From Aestuariivivens sediminis (GTDB taxonomy: Bacteria > Bacteroidota > Bacteroidia > Flavobacteriales > Flavobacteriaceae), in assembly GCF_022662105.1 (NCBI RefSeq), contig NZ_JAKMCP010000002.1:310001-374000 (forward strand): a stretch of DNA of 64,000 bases. The letters are read 5' to 3'. This document shows, one piece after another, positions 1-10,125 of the stretch. Position 1 is the stretch's first letter. Every line of letters begins with the position of its first letter. The notes beneath the pieces were generated by a model. That model was not told where the DNA came from. It saw nothing but the letters and a program-made list of their open reading frames with translations, and did not search any database. The position numbers and the translations under genes are program-made.

Positions 1-1100
1 CCTTTTATTCCATTTTGGGCTGCAAAGTCAATGTATTTTTTTGCATTTTCCGTAGTTGCTCCATGTCGTGACCCGCCTTCTTTGCCCTCCATCCAAGTGC
101 TCATATCCTGACTGCCTTCCATGTCCCAGGTAGATTTTCCAATATGCATTTCCCACCAAATACCGACATATTTCATAGGGGTGAAATAATCGACCTCACC
201 GATCTGGTTAGGGTCATTCAGGTTGAGTATGAGTTTTGACTCGATTAAATCTCCGGCTTTTTCACCTATTTGAATGGTTCGCCATGGGGTATTAAATGGT
301 AAGGTTAGTTTAGCTTTTCCTCCTAGTCGTTCGGATCCCACCAACTCACTTACCATTCCCAAATTGGCATGATCCACCTTAAGTGTCATCCCAGCGTAAT
401 TGGTTAAGTCTGCTTCATGAAAACTTAAGTACAGTCCGGCATCCGTTTTCATGGTTACAGGGGTGTTAACGGCATTTTCCGGAATATAAGTTGCACTCAG
501 GTTAGGATGATTTTGCTTGGAGAGCGCATCAATTTCAGAAAACTTGGTTTCATTGTAAACGTGTTCATAAATATCCCAATCTCCGGGAATCCACCAAACG
601 GTGTGATCCCCTGTTAAATTAAACTGCGTATTCTCATCAGTAATCAAGACTTCCTTCAAATGGTCTTGAGCAGGGAATTCATACCTAAATCCAATTCCAT
701 CATCATACACTTTAAAATGAATACTTAACAGCCTTTTTTCCTCTGATTGTTCCTCCAAATTAACTGTTAATTCATTAAAATTATTTCGTACCTCCAATTG
801 CTCACCCCAAGGCATGGTCCAGGTTTCATCGGTACTCCCTATGGTGAAATTGATGACTTTTAAATTATTTTTTAAGGGAGGTAAGTCCTTAAAATCGAAA
901 CTCATAAACGATGTATCGATTACAAGGGTCTCCTTATGATGAACCGTATAATAGGGTTGACCAGATTCAGATAAAGCGAATTCCACCAGGATATTGGTGT
1001 TTGGGGAATGGACCGTAAAATTCGTTTCGGCTTTTTTGCATCCTATGGTAATAAGTAACAGTATAAATAAAGTACTAAGATTAATTTTTAATGTTTTCAT
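1..1100 (-). CDS. GH97 family glycoside hydrolase (SusB-like), 3' end beyond window
   Basis: About 366 N-terminal residues of a GH97 exo-acting alpha-glucosidase/alpha-galactosidase-type enzyme are visible; the rest lies off the left edge. The protein opens with a lipoprotein signal (cysteine about residue 21, LLITIGCKK), so it is probably anchored to the outer membrane or periplasmic side. GH97-like stretches are ETWTMPWGEQ followed by NNFNEL in the N-terminal beta-sandwich, and YVGIWWEMHIGKSTW at the start of the barrel. The ATG lies inside the last codons of the upstream GH13 gene (20-bp overlap), which implies translational coupling. It is the last visible gene of the PUL operon. GH97 contains retaining and inverting subfamilies; the catalytic C-terminal part needed to choose is not in the window. 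Confidence 0.88.
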   Translation of the reverse strand, partial: MKTLKINLSTLFILLLITIGCKKAETNFTVHSPNTNILVEFALSESGQPYYTVHHKETLVIDTSFMSFDFKDLPPLKNNLKVINFTIGSTDETWTMPWGEQLEVRNNFNELTVNLEEQSEEKRLLSIHFKVYDDGIGFRYEFPAQDHLKEVLITDENTQFNLTGDHTVWWIPGDWDIYEHVYNETKFSEIDALSKQNHPNLSATYIPENAVNTPVTMKTDAGLYLSFHEADLTNYAGMTLKVDHANLGMVSELVGSERLGGKAKLTLPFNTPWRTIQIGEKAGDLIESKLILNLNDPNQIGEVDYFTPMKYVGIWWEMHIGKSTWDMEGSQDMSTWMEGKEGGSRHGATTENAKKYIDFAAQNGIK

Positions 1101-2883
1101 GATATGTATTGTTTTTCTGATAAAGTCGTCCTTCCCATGGGCCTAACTTTAAAGATGTATTATTTAATAACTTATTTTCAACAGCCTGATTTGCAATAAC
1201 CAGTTGATAATCTGTATATGAGCTGTTCAGTTCGAGGGCATCTTGGCTACTAGACATATTGAGTATTACTAAATAAGTAGCCTTGGCCCCAGTTCTCGTA
1301 TAAGCAAAAATATTTGGATGCTCCGGTGCTATGTCCTGATAGTCCCCATAAATTAAACCCTCATTATCTTGACGAATATCAAGGAGTTTTCTATAAAAAT
1401 GAAAAATAGAATTAGGATCTTCTAAATTATCCTTAACATTTATCCTGGTATAGTTCGGATTAATTGCAAGCCAAGACGTATCCCCGGACGTAAAACCGGC
1501 TTGATCCTCATCAGACCACTGCATAGGCGTACGCGCGTGATCTCTTCCCGATTGATTCAATTCTTCCAAATAGGTTTCCGGACTAATCCCACTGGCGAGC
1601 ACTTTAGCATAGTTCCCTTTTATTTCTACATCATCGAACTGGTCAAACGACGCAAATGGGAAATTGGTCATCCCAATCTCATCTCCCTGATATAAAAATG
1701 GTGTACCTCTTTGGGTAAGTAAGAGCATGGCAAGCAACTTGGCAGAAGGCTCTCGAAATTCCGGAGAATCGTCTCCAAATTTACTTACTGTTCTTGGATT
1801 ATCATGGTTCGTTAAAAAAATAGTGGGCCAATTGTAATAGTTTACATCACATTGCTCCTTAACTAATTTTTTAAATTCGGTCAAGGACCAGTCATTTTGA
1901 TACCAATTGTCCCGTCCTATCCTGGCCACATCAAACCAAAAGGCCAGATCAATTTCTTCATTACGTTCATCGGTCAGTTCCATCGTCATTTCTGGAGTCC
2001 CACCGAAGGCCTCTCCCACTGTCATGACATCATAATTAGAAAGGACTTTTTGATTCATTTCCTTTAAAAATTCATGTAATCTTGGACCATAGGCATAGGT
2101 GAATTCCGGATGCTGTAGCCCTATGGAATCCATATCTTTGAATCCTTGCTGTTTAGATATTAATGCAATAACATCCATACGGAATCCATCCACTCCCTTA
2201 TCCAACCAAAACCGCATAAGATCATAAACTTCCTCTCTTAATTTTGGATTTTCCCAATTTAAATCAGGCTGTTTTTTCGCAAAATAATGTAGGTAGTATT
2301 CACCGTCCGGACCAGCTTGCTCCCATGCAGAACCTCCAAAAAAAGACGGCCAATTATTTGGTTCTTTCCCATCTTTACCTGATTTCCAGATATAATAATC
2401 TCGATAGGGATTATCTTTTGAAGACATGCTTTGTTTAAACCATTCGTGCTCATCGCTGGAATGGTTTACCACAAGATCAATAATTAGTTTAATCCCTCTT
2501 TGCTTTAGGCCTGCTAACATCTGGTCAAAATCCGCCATGGTCCCAAATTCCTCCATAACTTTACGATAATCTCTTATATCATATCCATTATCTGCATTGG
2601 GAGAATCGAAGTGTGGACTTAACCAAACGACATCCACGCCTAATCTATCTAAGTAATCTAACTTTGAAATTATCCCTTGTATGTCCCCTATTCCATCCCC
2701 GTTAGAGTCCTTAAACGACCTTGGATAAATTTGATAAACAACAGCTTCTTTCCACCATGCTTTTTTGGGAAACGCTTTATCTTCCATAATTTTATCAGAA
2801 TGTATTGTAAAACGATCCTCTTTATCATTGAATTTACAAGACATAATCAAGAAAATAATAATAGACACAAATACAGTTTTCAT
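1081..2883 (-). CDS. GH13 alpha-glucosidase-type lipoprotein (first of two)
   Basis: A 600-residue alpha-amylase-superfamily enzyme, probably cleaving the alpha-glucosidic bonds of oligosaccharides released from starch-like glucans. The start is taken at ATG 2883 rather than the in-frame GTG three codons upstream, because the lipoprotein signal (MKTVFVS...MSC) begins there. Visible GH13 regions are YQIYPRSFKDSNGDGIGD (about residues 50-67), DLVVNHSS (136-143), GFRMD with nucleophile D237, VGEAFGG with acid/base E291, and TNHDNPR with the third carboxylate D361. A beta-sandwich domain C follows to the end. The early QIYPRSF-NGDGIGD region is typical of oligo-1,6-glucosidase/alpha-glucosidase subfamilies rather than endo-amylases. 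It lies 15 bp downstream of a second, paralogous GH13 gene. Exact linkage specificity cannot be read from sequence. Confidence 0.9.
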   Translation of the reverse strand: MKTVFVSIIIFLIMSCKFNDKEDRFTIHSDKIMEDKAFPKKAWWKEAVVYQIYPRSFKDSNGDGIGDIQGIISKLDYLDRLGVDVVWLSPHFDSPNADNGYDIRDYRKVMEEFGTMADFDQMLAGLKQRGIKLIIDLVVNHSSDEHEWFKQSMSSKDNPYRDYYIWKSGKDGKEPNNWPSFFGGSAWEQAGPDGEYYLHYFAKKQPDLNWENPKLREEVYDLMRFWLDKGVDGFRMDVIALISKQQGFKDMDSIGLQHPEFTYAYGPRLHEFLKEMNQKVLSNYDVMTVGEAFGGTPEMTMELTDERNEEIDLAFWFDVARIGRDNWYQNDWSLTEFKKLVKEQCDVNYYNWPTIFLTNHDNPRTVSKFGDDSPEFREPSAKLLAMLLLTQRGTPFLYQGDEIGMTNFPFASFDQFDDVEIKGNYAKVLASGISPETYLEELNQSGRDHARTPMQWSDEDQAGFTSGDTSWLAINPNYTRINVKDNLEDPNSIFHFYRKLLDIRQDNEGLIYGDYQDIAPEHPNIFAYTRTGAKATYLVILNMSSSQDALELNSSYTDYQLVIANQAVENKLLNNTSLKLGPWEGRLYQKNNTYHENIKN

Positions 2884-2898
2884 AATACCCACAACGGC

Positions 2899-4659
2899 TT
2901 ATTTTTTCAAATTACAAATAACAGCTTGATAAGGCTTTAAAATTACCGTTTCTCCATTAACCATAAACTCGTTATAATTATTAATCAATAGGTCTCCAAT
3001 GGTATTAACTATTGGTAATGAAACGTTAGAATCATGGTCTGTAAAATTCAATAAGACCAATACCTTCTTATCCTCAAATGATCGTGTAAAACAGTAGGTT
3101 TCGTTATTTGTTTTATCCAATAACTCATAGGCCCCATAAACCAAAATCTCATGATCTTTTCTAAGTTTTACCATTTTTCTAAAATGATTTAAAACACTAT
3201 TCAGGTCTTTATCCTGGGCCGCAACATTTATGTCCTTATAATTATCGTTTACTCTTTTCCAGGGTATACCGGTTGTAAAACCAGCATTTTTGGAATCGTC
3301 CCATTGCATGGGTGTACGCCCGTTTTCACGCGAATTGTAATTGAGCGTTCTCATAAATTCCTCCATGTCTTCTCCGCGCTTCTTAGCCATTCCATATTCT
3401 CCCAAAGCAGATACATCTACATATTCTTCAATGGTGGGCATATCAATATTGGTCATTCCCAGTTCATCACCATAGTAGGTATACGTGGTTCCTCTCATAC
3501 TCATTAAAAATGTATTTAACATTTGCGCAGAAACTCTTCTAAATTCTGGGCTTGGATTACCAAATCGATTAACCAGTCTTGAATTATCGTGATTGGATAA
3601 AAATATGGCTAACCAACCCTCCTCGGCAAATTCCTTATCCCATTTGGTAAAGACCTCTTTAAAATCTGCAAGGGTATAACCCTCAGGAGTTCTTGACAGG
3701 GTAACATAATCGAAATGATAGGCCATTTGAAGTTCATTCCGATCGGCATCGACTAAATCATGTGCATCTTGAAATGTACTTCCCGATCCTTCCGATACTG
3801 CAAAAACATCATAGGGTTCAATCACTTCTTTATACATTTCTTTTAAGTAGTCGTGTAAATGCGGGCCCATGCCGTACCATTTCGCAAAGTTCTTTTCATG
3901 TCCCGCTGGAAATTGTGGAAAAGTGGTATCCTTACTTACAAACTGGAACGCATCCATGCGAAAACCGTCTACGCCCTTTTTTGCCCAAAACTTCATAATG
4001 TCGTAAACTTCCTGCCGTACTTTTGGATTTTCCCAGTTTAAATCCGGTTGCGCCTCTGCAAAAGTGTGTAAGTAGTACGAATTGTTGGCTTCCACATAAT
4101 CCCATCCTCCTTCAGGATCGAATAAACTATGTCTATGTGGTGGTTTTCCCTTTTCAGCTGGCCACCAATGATAGTAATCATAATATTTATTGTCTCTGGA
4201 ACTACAGGCCTGTTTAAACCATTCGTGTTCATTACTACTATGATTCACTACAACATCGAGCACAAATTTTATCCCACGAGACTGCATGCTATCCATCATT
4301 TCCTGAAAATCTTCCATAGTGCCGTATCTTGGATGAATCGCCTTATAATTGCTTACATCATAACCATTATCTACCAATGGTGATTCAAAAAACGGATTCA
4401 TCCAAACCATAGTAATACCCAAACTTTCCAAATAATCTAATTTCTCAATAACCCCTCTAAAATCACCAAAGCCATCACCATTGGAATCGTTAAAACTCTG
4501 TGGGTAAATTTGATAGAGAACACCTTCTTTCCACCACTTTTTAAAACTATCTGATTGTGACATTTTCACGGTCGCCACGGAATTATTTCGTGTCTTTTTT
4601 TTATCGACGCAACTCATAATTACAATAATGATTAATAGGGTTGGAATTAATTGTTTCAT
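2899..4659 (-). CDS. GH13 alpha-glucosidase-type lipoprotein (second of two)
   Basis: A 586-residue GH13 enzyme paralogous to the next downstream gene but clearly diverged. It has a lipoprotein signal ending at MSC (cysteine 17). Catalytic residues are visible as GFRMD (nucleophile D236), AVSEGSG (acid/base E290) and LSNHDNSR (D358). DVVVNHSS and YQIYPQSFNDSNGDGFGD match the conserved regions at the N-terminal side of the barrel. The acid/base motif reads SEGSG where its paralogue reads GEAFG, suggesting different subsite preferences. The pair probably divide labour on alpha-glucan oligosaccharides in the periplasm. Its stop is 2 bp from the next upstream gene, so it belongs to the same operon. 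Confidence 0.9.
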   Translation of the reverse strand: MKQLIPTLLIIIVIMSCVDKKKTRNNSVATVKMSQSDSFKKWWKEGVLYQIYPQSFNDSNGDGFGDFRGVIEKLDYLESLGITMVWMNPFFESPLVDNGYDVSNYKAIHPRYGTMEDFQEMMDSMQSRGIKFVLDVVVNHSSNEHEWFKQACSSRDNKYYDYYHWWPAEKGKPPHRHSLFDPEGGWDYVEANNSYYLHTFAEAQPDLNWENPKVRQEVYDIMKFWAKKGVDGFRMDAFQFVSKDTTFPQFPAGHEKNFAKWYGMGPHLHDYLKEMYKEVIEPYDVFAVSEGSGSTFQDAHDLVDADRNELQMAYHFDYVTLSRTPEGYTLADFKEVFTKWDKEFAEEGWLAIFLSNHDNSRLVNRFGNPSPEFRRVSAQMLNTFLMSMRGTTYTYYGDELGMTNIDMPTIEEYVDVSALGEYGMAKKRGEDMEEFMRTLNYNSRENGRTPMQWDDSKNAGFTTGIPWKRVNDNYKDINVAAQDKDLNSVLNHFRKMVKLRKDHEILVYGAYELLDKTNNETYCFTRSFEDKKVLVLLNFTDHDSNVSLPIVNTIGDLLINNYNEFMVNGETVILKPYQAVICNLKK

Positions 4660-4661
4660 AA

Positions 4662-5570
4662 TTAGTCTGTTTTAATTGGCATGTATATATGAGCTGCCCA
4701 ATCCAGCTCATTTCCTCCATTGTGAGGATCGTTTAAAAAAATTTCTATGGGGTTAATCTCAATTTGAATATTATTTCTATTGGCATAATCGAGAAGCATA
4801 AACCAGCCTCTATCCGATATTCTATAATTGCCATTGAAAACTGTTTTCAGGGCTTTTTTTTCTTCGATAGTTTTAACCTTAATGAGCACAGATTCTGGGT
4901 AAGTATTTTGATTCGCAATTGGAAAACAAAAATCGAACGTAATAAAATCTTCATTTAATTCCCAATCTGTAACTTGTAAAAAAGGATCGCCAATTAACTT
5001 AATATTATTGTTTCTTAAATAATCCATAACATCAATGGTATGGGCCATCATAAGTTTTGCTTTTTCATTCATTTTACAACTCAAGGTAATGTATGCACAA
5101 GTTGTCTCTGGAAAGGTGGCTTCTAAAACTGCGGATAATTTATATTCTGCTTCATGCATTTTAAGTCCTTCCCAAATATGTTTTACCGTTTTAACACTTC
5201 GTTTTTCAAAATCTGTCTTGGTAAATGGTCCCTTAATTTTTTGATAAAGACAATGTTCAGCATCCCTTAAAAAGGCGGTTACCTTTGTAATTGAATCCGA
5301 TGTTCTTTCGATTGACCATTTAATATCAACAATAGAATCTGAAACATGGAGTTCTTGGTTCAATTCTGAAAAAGGAACTTTAGAAATTGTAGAAACTGCT
5401 TTTTTATTCATTGGTTCCCAGTTATTCCAACCCACAAGGGAACTGTAAACAATACCCGGTGCTTGATGTGTTTTAAAGGTAACCTTATAATTGTAGTCTT
5501 TTATAAAAAAGTACCAGCATAGGCTTGATAAAAACACGGTTATAACACCCGATAATAGAAATTTCTTCAT
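4662..5570 (-). CDS. membrane-anchored SRPBCC / GyrI-like ligand-binding protein
   Basis: 302 residues. One N-terminal hydrophobic helix (about residues 5-23) is followed by a SRPBCC-like half (GWNNWEPMN at about 48-56 fits the usual W-x-x-W-x-P pattern). The C-terminal half resembles the GyrI/AraC effector-binding fold, ending in ELDWAAHIYMPIK. No DNA-binding domain is present, so it is probably a periplasm-facing small-molecule binding protein. It sits 3 bp from its PUL neighbours on both sides and is clearly co-transcribed. No catalytic residues are recognised and its role in glycan use is unknown. The fold assignment is by resemblance only. Confidence 0.6.
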   Translation of the reverse strand: MKKFLLSGVITVFLSSLCWYFFIKDYNYKVTFKTHQAPGIVYSSLVGWNNWEPMNKKAVSTISKVPFSELNQELHVSDSIVDIKWSIERTSDSITKVTAFLRDAEHCLYQKIKGPFTKTDFEKRSVKTVKHIWEGLKMHEAEYKLSAVLEATFPETTCAYITLSCKMNEKAKLMMAHTIDVMDYLRNNNIKLIGDPFLQVTDWELNEDFITFDFCFPIANQNTYPESVLIKVKTIEEKKALKTVFNGNYRISDRGWFMLLDYANRNNIQIEINPIEIFLNDPHNGGNELDWAAHIYMPIKTD

Positions 5571-5573
5571 ACT

Positions 5574-6899
5574 TTATTTCATCTTTACTTTTTCTGCAAC
5601 CAAATGCCCTACTTTTCTTCCTTGTTTAAGTCCCTGTTCTATTGCGGCCCTATAATGAATACCTCCATACAGTCTGCTAATTGCTGCTTCCTCTGCCGCT
5701 CTATTAAAAGAGGTAAAGGTTCGTAATGGCAATCCAAAAGCAACCTCAGTATCATCAATAAATGTATAATCATCACCAAAAATCGAAGTAAGAATAGTGG
5801 ATGCCGAACCCGACACTACCGAATGGCCACTGGTATATTCTGGAAATGGTGGTGTTTGTAAAATGGGCTTCCACTTTTCATCAACATACTGATTGATTAG
5901 AGTTTCCGGCCTTATGAGATTGCTCCGATATTTTTCATCCCAGCAACTAATAAATGCCTCAAAAATGCCTATCGAAGTTTTTGTTAATGCATAAACCGTT
6001 TCGTTAAAATCCAGGTTTTCATTTTTACAGGCAATTTTGGTAATCCCAATCCAATGGGCACCAGGAGAAATCTTTTTTGTAGCAAACATTAAATGACCTC
6101 GAGTAACCGACACAAAAGGGTTACAATCCCAAAACTGGGCAATTTCTATTTCTTCAGAGGTATCACCTCGCTTTGTAATATCTTGGCTTACATTATAAAC
6201 TTCCATAAGTTCTTTATAAAATGGAGCGTCTTCCTCTAAAGAAAATTTTGGTGGTGGAATGGGCTTAAACTGCGATGCAGAATCTAAAACCATAGTCCGT
6301 ATTTTCATCCAGTGCGGTTCAATGCCATCCATATAAGCTGGAGGCGTGGGCTGCCACCGTGACGGGTCGTCGGCATCTATATTGAATTTATGCATGGTTC
6401 TGGTTTGAATGTAGTTATCCTTGTTCATCCAATCTTTGATGTAACTAACAACCTTTAAACCATAGGCTTCCGATGCTTCGAATTCGCCTTTATTTTTATC
6501 CTTCCAAATACCATACAAACTATCTCTAAAATGGATTATCCTATCCTCAGAAAAAATAAGGGTCTTACTTAATTCCATATGGGCTACCAATGCAGAGACC
6601 TTTAAGTTTACATTTTGGCTTTCAGCTTTTGGTATTGGTTTTAATCCAGGAAGTTGCCCAGACAAAGATTTATAAGTTTCATTGTTTTGGGCAATAATTT
6701 CGAAGGCGGCAATGTTTGGATAAACATAAACCCTGCTGGCCACTGGTGGTGAAAAAACATCATGAATCATAATTTCGGTAACCAGATCGACCGAATCCAT
6801 AAAATTCCTAGACGTTACTTCAATGGGTTCGTCCTTAGTATTACAGCTTTGCACTAATACAATTCCCAAAAGTATTAAACTAGTCTTTTTTAATTTCAT
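5574..6899 (-). CDS. PAP2 / vanadium-dependent haloperoxidase-like lipoprotein
   Basis: 441 residues from the ATG at 6899; an ATG at 6914 would add five residues but spoil the lipoprotein signal (MKLKK...VQSC). The acid-phosphatase/haloperoxidase signature is visible: a K-x6-RP-like box (KYRSNLIRP), a P-x-x-SGH box (PEYTSGHSVV) and SR-x5-H (SRLYGGIHYRAAIEQG, histidine about residue 415). These residues bind vanadate or phosphate in the family. Halide specificity or phosphatase activity cannot be told from sequence. The start overlaps the preceding VCBS gene by 20 bp, so translation is coupled. Genes of this type follow VCBS/ASPIC genes in other flavobacterial loci; why an alpha-glucan PUL carries one is unclear. 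Confidence 0.75.
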   Translation of the reverse strand: MKLKKTSLILLGIVLVQSCNTKDEPIEVTSRNFMDSVDLVTEIMIHDVFSPPVASRVYVYPNIAAFEIIAQNNETYKSLSGQLPGLKPIPKAESQNVNLKVSALVAHMELSKTLIFSEDRIIHFRDSLYGIWKDKNKGEFEASEAYGLKVVSYIKDWMNKDNYIQTRTMHKFNIDADDPSRWQPTPPAYMDGIEPHWMKIRTMVLDSASQFKPIPPPKFSLEEDAPFYKELMEVYNVSQDITKRGDTSEEIEIAQFWDCNPFVSVTRGHLMFATKKISPGAHWIGITKIACKNENLDFNETVYALTKTSIGIFEAFISCWDEKYRSNLIRPETLINQYVDEKWKPILQTPPFPEYTSGHSVVSGSASTILTSIFGDDYTFIDDTEVAFGLPLRTFTSFNRAAEEAAISRLYGGIHYRAAIEQGLKQGRKVGHLVAEKVKMK

Positions 6900-9800
6900 A
6901 AATTTGAACATCATCGTTATGTATTACAGCTATTAAGTATTGTTTATTATTAAAAGTTATGGTTTCAAGTTTGGTGATTGCTTTGTTAAAAAAATCGAGA
7001 CCTAACGTATTTCCTAATTCGATATTATTTTGGTCTGAAATAAGTGCGCCTAAAAAGCCATCAAACCGGCCATGGTAAGGTTTTACCCCAAAATAATTTC
7101 CAGCACAAAGCACACGATCCTTTCCCGATAAATTGATTTTAACAAAACAATTTATCGGCGCAACCTGTAGCTGATTCCCGAAGGGTTGAAAAATAAACCG
7201 ACCATCATTATTCTTTAATACACCTGAAGCCAAGGTATGTACTTCGAAAACTTTGGCATCATTTAAAACCGAGCTATCAAAAACCTGATCAATTGGTCTA
7301 CCTGCGAAATCTTTGTAAACCGTAAACTTCTTTTTGGTAAGGCTGACAAGCTGTGAACTTAATTCGTCCAAACCTTCAAGCGTATAATACTTTCCGTCCT
7401 TTTCGGTAGCCAGCAACGTTTCTGTTTTTGAATTTTTATCGAAATCGGCATAATACATGAGCATGGGATATTCTTCTGATGCTTTAAACTTTGTATTTGT
7501 TCCCCAATTCCCAAGAATATAATCCAAATCACCATCTTTATCCACATCGAATGGAATGATGGCTCGCCATAACCCATTTAAAGGGCTAGACGAATAAGTA
7601 CTTGTTTTATTAACAAACTCCCCGTTATTATTTTCAAAAAACATGGGGGACATCCACTCTCCGACCACTATTAAATCGATTTGATTGTCATTGTTAAAAT
7701 CGGTCCAAGTGGCATCTCTCACCATGCCTAAATTCCCTAACGATTTTTTACTGAACGAACCAGCATCATTTTGCAACATGTAACTTTCAGGTATATTTCC
7801 AAAATCATTGGAGATACTTGCATTTCCAACAAACACATCCAAATCGCCATCACCATCAAAATCCGCAGCTTTAATTATAGCTGTGTCTTCATAGCCTTCT
7901 TGGACATCTAAAACTTCCAAACCTGTTACTGAAAAAGTATATAAAGTGTTTTGAAGTTCTTCTGATTTTCCAAAAAATTCACCACCTCCAGCAGCCACAA
8001 ACAAATCATTTTTATTGTCATTATTGAAATCTGAAATAATGGCCGAGCTTTCCTCAACAATGGCGCTATTTTTCAAAAGCCTATCTTCATACTTCAGAAA
8101 TCCATTGTCATTTTGAATGTATATTTCAGACGGCACATGTTTGCCATTCCCAAAAAACACATCATCTTTTCCATCGTTATTAATATCTCCTATGGCTACT
8201 GCGGGACCTCTATCAGAAATTTGGTAAGGAATTAATTTGTTGCGATTGGAATCGATATAATTATTATCGGTATGTTTAAAAAAGATACCTAATTTGTCTC
8301 CAACTTTTGTAAAAACTTGATGTTTGAGAGTATCCTCAAAATTATATTCATACGGTTTTGCGTTTTCATAAGAAACCTCCACTGTTTGATTTGTACTTAT
8401 ATTTTTTAAGGTTTGAAAGGTTCTATTGGGCCAGATTACTTTTATAGAATCTATAGTTTTTAAGCTATCCAAGCCAAAATGTAAAATGGGTTGTGAAGAA
8501 GACTGAAACCCTCTTTGCAGGAACAACTCTTTGGATTGTACGCCTCCTTGATTATACAGCTTAACCTTTGTGCCAATACCAAAGCGGTTTTTTCCCAAAT
8601 AGTTAAATTGAAGCTTTAAAAAGTTCTTTTTGGAATTGGTATTATTGATGTAAATTGTTGCTGGCTCATCAATGTTATTGGTCACCAAATCTAAATCGCC
8701 ATCCTTATCCAAATCGGCATAAGCTGAACCTGTAGAGTATGATGGGTTTTGAGTAACCCAAGTATCGGTTTGGTTATTGAATCTTAAATCGGTGCTTCCT
8801 TGATAAAAGCCGTTTTTCAACTTCCCATCAGGCATATAATCTAGTGCTTCCTTGTCAATTAAATTAGTAGTTTCAATTTTCTTTTTAACCTGGCTATTTG
8901 ATATGTATTTAATATAGTCTAAATCGTTTGGGCGCTTGGGAATACCATTGGCAATAAAAATATCCTGATTTCCATCCTGGTCATAATCTGCAATTAAAGC
9001 GCTCCAACTCCAATCGGTGGCCGCTATATTACTTAAGAATCCTGTTTCTGTAAAACTGCTAGCACCTTGATTTACCTGAACCATATTTCTGGCATATTGG
9101 TAATAGTAGCCAAATTGTTTAGTGCGCAAGTTTTGCAGCTGGATGTTATCATCACCTGCCGATGATTTTAAGACCTTTTCGTCCTCAGGAAGCATGTCTA
9201 AGGTTACCAAATCGGTAAATCCATCATTATTGATATCGCCAGCATCGTTACCCATTGAAAATTTGCTAACATGCCCAAAATAATCCTTTAAAGATTCGGA
9301 GAAAGTTCCATCACCATTGTTCAAATAATAATAATCGTCTTCATGAAAATCGTTGCTCACATAAATATCCGGATAGCCATCTTGGTTAAAATCCGATATG
9401 GCTAATCCCAATCCGTACCCATTTGCTCCACCAAAAATGCCAGCACTTTCACTTACATCAACAAACTTATTATTATTGTTTCTTAAAAGTTTATCTCCAC
9501 TTTCATAAGTTCTGTTGTTCCTTATGCTTGCTTTACCAAAAGACTCTTCGGTATGTATGGCGTGATTAAGCAAATACACATCCAAATCGCCATCTAAATC
9601 ATAATCAAAAAAGGCGGCTGAAGAGCTGTAATTGTCAAAATCCAATCCATATTCATGGCCTTTCTCCGAAAATGTCAAATCCCCATTATTAACGTATAGT
9701 TCATTCATTCCCATAAACCCATTGGTCCCAACAACGGCACACACATAAATATCCAACAAGCCATCTCCATTTACATCTGCCATTGACACACCTGTGCTCC

Positions 9801-10125
9801 AATCACTTTTTCCTGCAACATTGGCGCTTTCTGTAATATCCTCAAACTTCAAATTCCCTTTGTTTAAATAAAGTTTGTTTTGGTTTTGATTTGAGGTGAA
9901 AAAAATATCTGGAAGTTCATCGTTATTTATATCACCAATAGCCACACCTCCGCCATTATAATAATACAGGTAATCCAAAATATTTTGACCAACCGTATCT
10001 CTAAGTTTGTTGTTAAAATTAATCCCCGAATCTTCTGGCGACAAAACTGTAAATAGCTTTTCAGGTTCTTTTTTGCAACTAAAAAGAATCATTAGAACTA
10101 GAATATATGGCATGAACTTAATCAT
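6880..10125 (-). CDS. VCBS/FG-GAP repeat lipoprotein with ASPIC/UnbV domain (second copy)
   Basis: 1081 residues, lipoprotein signal MIKFMPY...LFSC. Many calcium-binding-like FG-GAP repeats of the form D-x-N-x-D-G-x-x-D (GDINNDELPDIFF, ADVNGDGLLDIYV, DYDLDGDLDVYL and others) suggest a beta-propeller exposed at the cell surface or in the periplasm. A central ASPIC/UnbV domain follows the first propeller (RFGIGTKVKLYNQGG to about FQTLKNIS), and a second set of repeats fills the C-terminal half. It starts 8 bp inside the upstream paralogue. The family (CRTAC1-like) often accompanies SusC/SusD; a role in binding the glycan or the SusCD complex is inference. Confidence 0.85.
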   Translation of the reverse strand: MIKFMPYILVLMILFSCKKEPEKLFTVLSPEDSGINFNNKLRDTVGQNILDYLYYYNGGGVAIGDINNDELPDIFFTSNQNQNKLYLNKGNLKFEDITESANVAGKSDWSTGVSMADVNGDGLLDIYVCAVVGTNGFMGMNELYVNNGDLTFSEKGHEYGLDFDNYSSSAAFFDYDLDGDLDVYLLNHAIHTEESFGKASIRNNRTYESGDKLLRNNNNKFVDVSESAGIFGGANGYGLGLAISDFNQDGYPDIYVSNDFHEDDYYYLNNGDGTFSESLKDYFGHVSKFSMGNDAGDINNDGFTDLVTLDMLPEDEKVLKSSAGDDNIQLQNLRTKQFGYYYQYARNMVQVNQGASSFTETGFLSNIAATDWSWSALIADYDQDGNQDIFIANGIPKRPNDLDYIKYISNSQVKKKIETTNLIDKEALDYMPDGKLKNGFYQGSTDLRFNNQTDTWVTQNPSYSTGSAYADLDKDGDLDLVTNNIDEPATIYINNTNSKKNFLKLQFNYLGKNRFGIGTKVKLYNQGGVQSKELFLQRGFQSSSQPILHFGLDSLKTIDSIKVIWPNRTFQTLKNISTNQTVEVSYENAKPYEYNFEDTLKHQVFTKVGDKLGIFFKHTDNNYIDSNRNKLIPYQISDRGPAVAIGDINNDGKDDVFFGNGKHVPSEIYIQNDNGFLKYEDRLLKNSAIVEESSAIISDFNNDNKNDLFVAAGGGEFFGKSEELQNTLYTFSVTGLEVLDVQEGYEDTAIIKAADFDGDGDLDVFVGNASISNDFGNIPESYMLQNDAGSFSKKSLGNLGMVRDATWTDFNNDNQIDLIVVGEWMSPMFFENNNGEFVNKTSTYSSSPLNGLWRAIIPFDVDKDGDLDYILGNWGTNTKFKASEEYPMLMYYADFDKNSKTETLLATEKDGKYYTLEGLDELSSQLVSLTKKKFTVYKDFAGRPIDQVFDSSVLNDAKVFEVHTLASGVLKNNDGRFIFQPFGNQLQVAPINCFVKINLSGKDRVLCAGNYFGVKPYHGRFDGFLGALISDQNNIELGNTLGLDFFNKAITKLETITFNNKQYLIAVIHNDDVQIYEIKKD

